In this document: one piece after another, positions 8,894-15,311 of the stretch
Layout of the letters: each line of letters begins with the position of its first letter
How positions within the stretch are numbered: position 1 is the first letter of the stretch
Assembly (NCBI GenBank): GCA_016713405.1
Contig: JADJPF010000022.1
Coordinates: 310,001-374,000 of the forward strand
Direction: 5' to 3'
DNA: 64,000 nucleotides
DNA from: Blastocatellia bacterium
GTDB lineage: Bacteria > Acidobacteriota > Blastocatellia > Chloracidobacteriales > JADJPF01
Position numbers and translations under genes: made by a program
Notes under the pieces: model-generated
What the model was told of the DNA's origin: nothing
What the model saw: only the letters and a program-made list of their open reading frames with translations
Databases searched by the model: none

Positions 8894-10140
8894 CTAAATT
8901 ATTTTGATTTGTTCAGCACTAACTGTTTTGTTTAACCCATAAAGAACTTCTTCCTTAGTCCTATTACAAGTAATTAAGTATTTTTCAGGGATTCTTTTTT
9001 ACGAAATTCTTTTTTAATTCTTGAAATAGGTTGTAACCAAGCATCGCTTAAATCTTTTTTAGGATCAGTATTTTTGTTAAAACTTTTAACTTTAGGATTT
9101 GAAAAAACTTCTATTTTTTTGATTAATTTAGGGAAAAATTGAAACTTAACAGGAATAATTAAATCATTATTTTTTAAGTCTAGCACCCTACGCAAATCTG
9201 CCTCTAAATTGCTATTATTGTACTCAATGCTATTAGCTAAAAATATTGTTTGTAAGGTTTTTTCTAAGTCAGAAAGTGCAATTTTACTTAAGGCAATAAA
9301 ACTATCTTTTCTCTTTTTTTGTCTAAGTTGAGCAAAAAATAAATAAATAAAAAATTCTCTTGGAGTAATAATTTCACTGCGGTTTTCTACTGTCACAGTA
9401 TAATGCTGTAAATCTAACCGCAGTTCGTTAACTGATTGCAACAAATCTAAATCTTCTTGAGCTTTTTTTACAAACTCACTGTAATTAACACCACTTTGAT
9501 TAAGCCAGCTAGATATAACACCTCTAAGCCTAATAAATGGAATATCTGCTAAATCAATTCGGGCATCTTTAGTAGAAATGGACTTAATTTTATTCCCTTG
9601 AAAATCTTTAACTTCTAACTCTTGTGCTATAGGCGGGATATAGTAAAACTCTGAGTTAGTTTCAAATTCTTCATTTACCAAAACATGAGAAAGTTCATCC
9701 TGTGGTCTACCAAAAAGCTGCATTGCTGCTGTCAAAAGTATCCCCATACTTTTGCGCCCTCCTGCAACAGAAGCATGTAATTTGCTGTTTAAGTCTTTAG
9801 TTAATTGTGAAACTATTTCACAAATTTGATTTGCTGCAACTTGATTATCTTCAATAAAGCGTATGTCTGATAATGTATTACCGTCAGACGCTTTGAGTAG
9901 AAAAATATTGTTTTCAGAAAAGTTAATTTTTTGTGAGTCAATAGCAAAATCTTTGCAAAACTGCCAAAATTTACCCGTTTTTGGATCTAAAAGTGTTTGC
10001 CTAGTCTTTTCATAACCCTTTAGTGTTGTAATAGCAAAAATCTCATCTACAAACTCGCCACGTTGTTGAGTCAAAACATAAAGCGTTTTTGTAATGGTTT
10101 GAGGTGTTAGCCCAACAACACAAAGCAGTATATTCTTCAT
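8894..10140 (-). CDS. CARF-domain CRISPR ring nuclease (Cas_NE0113 family), frame broken near the end
   Basis: I start it at the ATG at 10140 (M-K-N-I-L-L-C-V-V-G-L-T-P-Q); the open frame runs further up to 10296 without family-like sequence. The N-terminal half is a CARF fold with the V-A-G-G-R-K-S-M-G signature and Q-D-E-L-S-H-V-L-V, as in the NE0113/Csm6-like ring nucleases that bind and cut cyclic oligoadenylate in type III CRISPR immunity. The C-terminal half is winged-helix-like (I-T-P-R-E-F-F-I-Y-L); I see no convincing HEPN site. The literal frame stops at 8974, but one extra A in the run at 8981-8985 extends it through Y-L-I-T-C-N-R-T-K-E to 8894, giving about 415 residues. No cas genes or array are nearby. 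Confidence 0.82.
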
Positions 10141-10219
10141 TCTATTTAAGTGTTCAGTAACATAAATAAAAATATTAAATCTTAAGTCTAAAGCGATAGC
10201 ACAAGTTATATTTAGGTTG

Positions 10220-10659
10220 CTACTTAAATATAGCTTGAGGAGCTTTATATTCCTTGTCCCAACCATCCCAAGCAACATCTGTAGCACCAATAACATAAAC
10301 TACCACTTTCCATTTCCCAGCTTCTTTATGCAGCAAAGCACATATCCCATCATCAAAAAGACCTTCTTCTAAAGCTTCTCTATAAGGAGTAACTTTATAA
10401 TCAATAGCTTTTCCATCAACACCTTGCGGTTGGCCCCTCATAAATGCCCAGTCTCTTTGTGTTTTTAAGCTATCAACTTTAAATTTTACTTTTGTTTTAA
10501 CTCTTTTTCTACAGGTGCCCTTAAAGTATCCAAGATCAATGTTCTTTCCTGACTCCCTACTTTTGGGCTTAATACCTGTTCTTGTACACGCCCTTCTATA
10601 GGTTTTTCTAATATTGTAGTGATTGTAATTAATATTAGAAATATTATTATTTTTTTCAT
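10220..10659 (-). pseudogene. Small secreted protein gene read in two frames
   Basis: The ATG at 10659 has an aagga site 7-8 bases upstream. The first frame encodes a signal peptide (M-K-K-I-I-I-F-L-I-L) and about 55 residues ending E-L-K-Q-K, then TAA. The second frame, one base back, continues at once as V-K-F-K-V-D-S-L-K-T and runs to 10220 (W-D-G-W-D-K-E-Y-K-A). Joined, they make a normal-looking 146-residue secreted protein, so this is one gene. The break is at 10488-10494, where AAG is followed by TAA; a missing G, or -1 slippage of lysine tRNA from AAG to AAA, would both join the parts. Its function is not known. It lies 80 bases upstream of the ring nuclease in the same direction. Confidence 0.72.
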
Positions 10660-10804
10660 AGATTCCTTATAACTACATATTATTTCCTAGTTTAATATAT
10701 TATTTTATATCGTAATTTTATATCGTAGTTTAGATTTTTATACTAATTCTATTTTTTATGTCTTTTAGCTAAATTTATAAACTAGTAAAAGCCTAAATAA
10801 GTTT

Positions 10805-10836
10805 GAGGGTATTTAGATAAAAAACTAAATACCCTC
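10805..10836. repeat. Perfect 12-bp inverted repeat
   Basis: gagggtatttag (10805-10816) pairs with ctaaataccctc (10825-10836) around an A-rich 8-base loop. No T tract follows on either strand, so it is not a standard terminator. Confidence 0.7.
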
Positions 10837-11049
10837 TGCTACATCAATTATTCTTACTATCTACCTAATTATTTTTCAAGCTATTTCTAACTAATTAGTG
10901 TTGAGATCCGCAGCGAGCCACGTCAATTATTCCTACGCGTCTTAACCCACACCTATCACCCCTTTTTTGGCTTAAAGCGTTTGTTAGGTTTTTTGCAGAC
11001 TAAGACCATAAATTTACCTTAAACTTATGAAAATACTGTGTTTGTAAGT

Positions 11050-11128
11050 TTTCGCTAATCTGTCCATTATTTTGCTATTTTGGAGGTTAGCGAAACTAGA
11101 TACTTAAGTAATTTACAGTATCTAGTTT
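11050..11128. repeat. Two overlapping inverted repeats
   Basis: tttcgctaa (11050-11058) pairs with ttagcgaaa (11087-11095). Directly overlapping it, aaactagatact (11093-11104) pairs perfectly with agtatctagttt (11117-11128) over a 12-base loop and is followed by tctttg. The two structures share bases 11093-11095, so they compete at the stem ends, which is a layout seen in attenuators but not proof of one. Confidence 0.55.
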
Positions 11129-11311
11129 TCTTTGTCAAAGCTTTTTTAGCATTAAATTTGCGAAATCTTAACACATCTTTTTGCTAGCTATAAAGCTATT
11201 GTTTATATTTGGCAAATGTCGAGCCAGCAAGTTTGCTGAACAACAAAAGTAAAATTTTTCTTGTATATTTCTTGCGAAGCTTATCACTAATTGAAAAGAG
11301 GAAAAATTTTT

Positions 11312-11365
11312 ATGTCACAAACATTAAATAATGACAAAAAAAATCTCTTTTATGTCAACAAATAA
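11312..11365 (+). CDS. Possible 17-codon small ORF
   Basis: It begins M-S-Q-T-L-N-N-D and ends F-Y-V-N-K, with aaaagagg about 10 bases upstream. It has no recognisable family. The only support is the ribosome-site-like sequence; it may be chance. Confidence 0.2.
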   Translation: MSQTLNNDKKNLFYVNK

Positions 11366-11608
11366 GTAATATTTAATTAACAAAAAACAATTTGAAATAA
11401 ATGAAACTGCTTGTTGCTAAAATACCGTTAGAGCGTGCAGATAGCGTCTGCTATTACGAACTTTGTCAAGCTTGCAGCATAACAAGTTATTAGAATAGGT
11501 AAAGCAAAAGATTTTCTTAAAGAAGAAATATTTGTTTTCTAAAAAATAGTATAAGTCTATGTAAGACTTAAGAAAATAACTTTTATAAACTATAAAAGAG
11601 GTATTGCT

Positions 11609-12456
11609 ATGATAGAAAATTTGATTAAAAATGAAGTTTGTCTAAATGAATATGAAATTTCTAAACCTTATGTTTACAAAAGCTTAACAATATTTTTGCT
11701 TTGTGGAGAAGATAAAATAAAAAGGAAAAAGTTTTTGGACATTACAAGAAGCTATGGAGCAAGAAAAAGTTATTGTTCATGAAACAGGAAGTGTAAACAG
11801 ATTAGAAATTGAGAGTCTTTTGCTAGATGAGGAAATTTTTATTCAGTCAGGAGATATAGTAAAGGGAGGTAAGCAAGATAGAGTATTTGCTTTTGATTTT
11901 ATAGTGCCTGCAAAGTCTGGGAAAATGCCAATAGATGCTTTTTGTGTGGAAAAAGGCCGTTGGAATCAGCGAGGCAGGGAATCTTCAACTCGTTTTACTA
12001 CATCATCAGACCGCTGTTACTAGAGACTTAAACATCTCAATTAAGCTACCCCTCACAAAGTGCTGTTTGGAACACTGTAGGCAATACTCAACGTTTTTTG
12101 ACAGGTAGTTTAGGCCGTAATGTTGAGTCAAGAGAATCTGCATCTAGTTTGCAACTTACACTTGAAGATCCTAGTGTTAAACAAGCTACAACTGAATACT
12201 TAGATAATCTTTCTGGTGTGATTGATAATCATTTTAGCGTTTTAGGTTATGTAGTAGCAATAAATGGAAAACTTACAAATAGTGATATATATATTTGCAA
12301 TGGACTTTTAGAAAATTATGGCCTAAACTCCTTAAAGCAGGAGCAGTTGAAGCTATTATTCATAAACAAGAAACAGTATTTAAGCCAGAAATTAGTGTTA
12401 ATGAAGTAAAAAAAATTTTACTTAATAAACCATTGCCACAAGTTTCTGAAAAGTAG
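11609..12456 (+). pseudogene. ARPP-1/DUF6569-like protein gene with four frame breaks
   Basis: Three fragments in different frames line up in order as one DUF6569-type protein. The start is the ATG at 11609, with aaaagagg upstream. Landmarks are T-L-Q-E-A-M-E-Q-E-K-V, I-V-K-G-G-K-Q-D-R, F-C-V-E-K-G-R-W, Q-S-A-V-W-N-T-V, V-A-I-N-G-K-L and, in a third frame, L-W-P-K-L-L-K-A-G-A-V-E-A. All four breaks are single-base changes in homopolymer runs: A near 11720, T near 11995, C near 12049 (extra bases), and T near 12307 (missing). Corrected, it gives 281 residues, the usual size. The family's biochemical role is not known to me. It is either a pseudogene or a stretch of poor sequence. Confidence 0.78.
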
Positions 12457-12473
12457 TATCAAGCCGCGTCAAA

Positions 12474-12566
12474 ATGACTACACAAGAATTTATAGATAAA
12501 ATTCGTTTTGACACTATGGATCTAGAAAACCAAACTTGTGTTCATACTAATTTTGTCACTAAGTAA
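12474..12566 (+). CDS. Possible 30-codon ORF
   Basis: It encodes M-T-T-Q-E-F-I-D-K-I-R and ends N-F-V-T-K. There is no good ribosome site and no family. It may be the truncated start of a lost gene. Confidence 0.2.
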   Translation: MTTQEFIDKIRFDTMDLENQTCVHTNFVTK

Positions 12567-12592
12567 GATAAACTAGATAAAATCAAGACTAA

Positions 12593-12703
12593 TTAGTCAA
12601 TATCTATTCCTAAAGCACGTAATTTTTCAGCTAATTTATTGGCTCTATTTTTTTCTTCTTCTAACAGCTTTTCAGCTTGTTCAGCACGAAGGCGTTCTTG
12701 TTC
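12593..12703 (-). pseudogene. Detached coiled-coil tail of the Uma2 gene
   Basis: This stretch encodes the original C-terminal coiled coil of the Uma2 protein in a frame now separated by the 5-bp duplication. The coding quality (heptad-like E/L/A pattern and a clean stop at 12593-12595) shows the break is recent or artificial. Confidence 0.75.
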
Positions 12704-13386
12704 AGTGCAGTGCGTTCATCACCTGTTGGGAGAAGGTTGCCTTGGATGTCCCAAGCACGTAGCCAAAGAGCATCCATACCTCTATAAATACCAGGCCAGA
12801 TGCCAAATTCTAAGCCTAATTGGTTGATAGCAAAGCGACCTTGTTCATTAGTAGGCATTAAAGAATAATGGCCTGCTGATAGTTGGTAAAACTCAAGGCT
12901 AGAATTAAAAGCATCAAAGATGCCATAAAAAGGAATACGTAAGATTTGCTCGTAGATCCAAAACTTACCTTGATAAGGTGTAGTGTTTCGTTCTTCGCTA
13001 CCGTCGCCAGAAACAAATTCAATAACTAAAAAAGGCGGTATTAACTCTTGCCACATAACATAGCTACGACGAAAACGGCCTTTTAACATTTTAGGAACAT
13101 TAGGAACATAAAACCAATCAGGACTTATAGCCCCACGTAGAGGATTTTCATCAGGATTAGGTATTCTCCAGTATATCCCACAATCTTGACCTATACAGTA
13201 ATTTCCATCTGTATGTTGTTTTATTAAAACAGGCTCTAAAGTATCAGTAAGAAGTATGCTTTGAGGGTGTTCTTGAAAATTATTCACAGGTATCCCATCC
13301 CTATCAGGTAAATCTTGGTCGGTTGGCAAAGATTTTGGCAAAATTTCTTCAATTATTTGTGGGTGTTGGGTTATTGTTTCACTCAT
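12661..13386 (-). CDS. Uma2-family (DUF820) putative endonuclease with a frameshifted C terminus
   Basis: A 241-residue protein with the Uma2/DUF820 PD-(D/E)xK-type core: S-P-D-W-F-Y-V-P-N-V (about 119-128), V-I-E-F-V-S-G-D-G (about 150-158), G-K-F-W-I-Y-E-Q and I-P-F-Y-G-I-F-D. The nuclease-like residues are all present. Members are common in cyanobacteria and other bacteria; their substrate is uncertain. The end is abnormal: after D-E-R-T the frame changes because agtgc is duplicated in tandem at 12704-12713. In the other frame the usual charged coiled-coil tail (E-Q-E-R-L-R-A-E-Q-A, ending L-G-I-D-I-D) is intact down to a stop at 12593. The present protein ends in unrelated L-N-K-L-K-S-C. 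Confidence 0.85.
   Translation of the reverse strand: MSETITQHPQIIEEILPKSLPTDQDLPDRDGIPVNNFQEHPQSILLTDTLEPVLIKQHTDGNYCIGQDCGIYWRIPNPDENPLRGAISPDWFYVPNVPKMLKGRFRRSYVMWQELIPPFLVIEFVSGDGSEERNTTPYQGKFWIYEQILRIPFYGIFDAFNSSLEFYQLSAGHYSLMPTNEQGRFAINQLGLEFGIWPGIYRGMDALWLRAWDIQGNLLPTGDERTALNKNAFVLNKLKSC
12704..12713. repeat. 5-bp tandem duplication causing the Uma2 frameshift
   Basis: The sequence is agtgc twice in a row. Removing one copy restores D-E-R-T-E-Q-E-R without other changes. Confidence 0.75.
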
Positions 13387-13432
13387 AATATTTGTCTTTT
13401 CACTTGCAAACGGTTTATTTACTATATTTTAA

Positions 13433-13855
13433 CTAATTTAAAGAGTTTTGAGAAAGATTTGGTTTTACTTCTTTTAGCTTTGTTAATGAAAAACGACTAA
13501 ATAGAACATTTGAACTACGTGGAGAAGATGCTATAGAAATCATTCCCAAACTAATATCCTTAAAGAAAATAAAATTTGCTAATCTATTTTCAATGAAAAA
13601 AGCTCCATGATAGAAATTTTGCTTAATCAATCCAATTACACATAGGTTAGTAATTTTTGCATCTGGTTTTATGACTAATTGTTGAGCCACTTGTTGAAGA
13701 GTTGTTGTTAATTCAGGAAATTTAACTCTTTTGCCTAAGTCCATAAATTTACTATTTTCTCCAAAATGGTCAAAAAAATAATTCCAAGGATCTTTAAAGT
13801 TTTCAGCAGAAACCATTTTTTCTTTTAGAATTTCTAACTTTTTCAAATCTAGCAT
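13433..13855 (-). CDS. Hypothetical protein
   Basis: A 140-residue protein without a signal peptide that I do not recognise. It has a charged helical start (L-K-K-L-E-I-L-K-E-K), then D-P-W-N-Y-F-F-D-H-F-G-E-N and a mixed alpha/beta region with F-Y-H-G-A-F-F and F-F-K-D-I-S-L-G-M. It lies between the Uma2 gene and recT, all on the minus strand, about 160 bases from recT. The position suggests an accessory gene of the recT island, but nothing in the sequence shows a shared role. Confidence 0.5.
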   Translation of the reverse strand: MLDLKKLEILKEKMVSAENFKDPWNYFFDHFGENSKFMDLGKRVKFPELTTTLQQVAQQLVIKPDAKITNLCVIGLIKQNFYHGAFFIENRLANFIFFKDISLGMISIASSPRSSNVLFSRFSLTKLKEVKPNLSQNSLN

Positions 13856-14018
13856 AATAAAACCTACCTTAGCTTATTAATCTAATATAAATTTGCATTC
13901 ATTTTATGTTTTTTAGCCATTTAAGGTATTTAATTTATTTTTATTTACTTAGTTTAGCAAGCTAAGGTTAAACTTGGCAATCAGCTAGTAAATAGAAATT
14001 TATCTAAAATTAAGTATT

Positions 14019-14786
14019 TTAGATATTTATTTCTTCTAATTCTTCTTCTTCTATAGCTGTAGTATCAATAACATTAACCTTATTAGCATAATTTACTGTA
14101 GGTTCTTGATTACGTGCTTCTATTTCTGTAGCTAGCTCTATTTTATGTAGATTAGGTAAATTATAAGGTAAAAGTTTACACAGTCTTTTTATCACGGTTT
14201 TTTTAGCCATTTCGTCATAATCTGTTGTCCAGGGGCCGGAACTAGAGCTACGAGATTTTGAGCGTATATGGTCTACTTGTACTTTGCTCATTACTACATG
14301 TTTAAGAACTCCATTGACAAGACGGGCAATAGCATAAACGGCAATAAAATTACCACGAGGTTTTCTTATAGAAGCTTCATGTTCAATATTTGGGTGTGAG
14401 CCAAGCACATATCTAAAACGGTCATTTTCATAAACACATTCAGCACTAACATCTAAGACAAACCCGCTTTCAATTACTAATTGAATATATCCCCTATAAC
14501 CTATTTGCAATTTAGCTTCATTGCCAAAAGGTACTAGCCATGCAAGTCCTAGTTTATTAACTGGTAGACCCAAAGTTGCAGCATCATAAGCAGCTAAAGC
14601 AATAGATTCAGGTGAACATTTTTGTAAGCTTGGACTGCTTGCTACAGTTGCAATTACGCTACTAATTTCTTGATCAACGTTTCGATTTTTAGGAAGAGCT
14701 TGGATTAATTTATCTCGGAATTTACCTAAAGTTACAGAAATTTTATTTAAGGGCTTTTCTTGTGTTTGGGTCATTAATGTAGACAT
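14019..14786 (-). CDS. recT: RecT-family single-strand annealing protein
   Basis: A 255-residue protein matching RecT along its length: I-A-A-Y/A-A-Y-D-A-A-T-L-G-L-P, L-Q-I-G-Y-R-G-Y-I-Q-L, the V-Y-E-N-D-R-F region, and S-G-P-W-T-T-D-Y-D-E-M-A-K-K-T followed by K-L-L-P. RecT binds ssDNA and pairs homologous strands, usually with a 5'-3' exonuclease (RecE/YqaJ type) encoded beside it in phages. No exonuclease, SSB or other phage gene is visible here, which is unusual. The acidic tail (E-E-E-E-L-E-E) is normal for the family. An aggaat site precedes the ATG. A perfect hairpin lies 57-86 bases upstream. Confidence 0.93.
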   Translation of the reverse strand: MSTLMTQTQEKPLNKISVTLGKFRDKLIQALPKNRNVDQEISSVIATVASSPSLQKCSPESIALAAYDAATLGLPVNKLGLAWLVPFGNEAKLQIGYRGYIQLVIESGFVLDVSAECVYENDRFRYVLGSHPNIEHEASIRKPRGNFIAVYAIARLVNGVLKHVVMSKVQVDHIRSKSRSSSSGPWTTDYDEMAKKTVIKRLCKLLPYNLPNLHKIELATEIEARNQEPTVNYANKVNVIDTTAIEEEELEEINI

Positions 14787-14843
14787 AATTTATTCCTTTT
14801 GTCAGATAAAATACTTTGTACATTTTAGTTAAAGTAAAAAGTT

Positions 14844-14873
14844 AGTAGCTTAAGAAAAATTTCTTAAGCTACT
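14844..14873 (-). terminator. Perfect 14-bp hairpin between the 64-residue ORF and recT
   Basis: agtagcttaagaaa (14844-14857) is followed after two bases by its exact complement (14860-14873). It overlaps the stop codon of the small upstream gene, and on the minus strand it is followed by a short T run. It could terminate or attenuate transcription into recT. Confidence 0.6.
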
Positions 14874-15058
14874 TGTTTAGTGGGTGTTAAGACTACAGGT
14901 TCTTCTACTTCAAATTCTTCAAAATCCCAGAAATTTATAATGGGTGTATTATTTAAAGATTTAGGTTGTTCTTCAAAAATTTCTTGGGCTATTTCTTCGC
15001 TAAGTTGGCGAATTTTTTGAAAACTTGTAATTCCTTCAGCATCGATTAATTTTGCCAT
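14864..15058 (-). CDS. Small acidic hypothetical protein
   Basis: A 64-residue, acidic, mostly helical protein (S-F-Q-K-I-R-Q-L-S-E-E-I-A-Q-E-I-F-E-E) with a W-D-F-E-E-F-E-V-E-E segment. It has no known family. It lies directly upstream of recT in the same direction, so it may be its partner or a leader gene whose stop sits inside a hairpin. Its acidity recalls DNA-mimic or anti-restriction proteins, but that is only a resemblance in charge. Confidence 0.45.
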   Translation of the reverse strand: MAKLIDAEGITSFQKIRQLSEEIAQEIFEEQPKSLNNTPIINFWDFEEFEVEEPVVLTPTKQVA

Positions 15059-15257
15059 AATTTTATCTGCTCACAAAATTATTTCTGTTTTATTTTAATT
15101 TAATAAGAGTAGATAACTTTTTACTAAAAAAAATGTCATAAAAAGAGCAATTAACACTTCGCTTATATTACACTAAATAAATTAAATAAATCAATATATT
15201 TTGCTATTATTTTGTTTGTTATTACAATTTATATAAAACGGATAGATGCAAAAAATA

Positions 15258-15287
15258 AAAAAGCCCAGTCAAAATGCTGGGCTTTTT
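15258..15287 (-). terminator. Rho-independent terminator
   Basis: aaaaagcccag (15258-15268) pairs with ctgggcttttt (15277-15287) over an 8-base loop. It lies 25 bases beyond the stop of the large secreted protein gene, with T tracts in both directions. Confidence 0.9.
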
Positions 15288-15311
15288 GTTGGAAATTATT
15301 GAAAAATACTG

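Larger units (their letters stand above)
10660..11608. other. Long non-coding, hairpin-rich stretch
   Basis: About 950 bases without a convincing gene. It holds three good inverted repeats (listed separately), an imperfect direct repeat (around 10842 and 10921, sharing tcaattattc) and two tiny open frames: 11312-11365 (17 codons, with aaaagaggaa upstream) and 11401-11493 (30 codons). Neither has recognisable similarity. It may be the remains of lost genes or an untranslated leader for the broken gene at 11609. Confidence 0.4.

Noticed and set aside
8974..10140. HEPN RNase site in the ring nuclease (R-L-D-L-Q-H fits R-x4-H)
   Set aside because: The motif is followed by beta strands and a winged-helix-like stretch, not the helical HEPN pattern, and lies mid-protein; I treat it as chance.
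10141..10296. Upstream extension of the ring nuclease frame
   Set aside because: The extra 52 residues have no family similarity and the CARF domain begins exactly at the ATG at 10140.
11401..11493. A 30-codon ORF starting M-K-L-L-V-A-K
   Set aside because: No ribosome site, no similarity, and such open frames are common by chance in this composition.
8894..15058. A CRISPR array accompanying the ring nuclease
   Set aside because: I looked for evenly spaced direct repeats of 25-40 bases with unique spacers across the island and found none; the only repeats are inverted ones.
14019..15058. A prophage around recT
   Set aside because: No integrase, terminase, capsid, tail or lysis gene is visible on either side.
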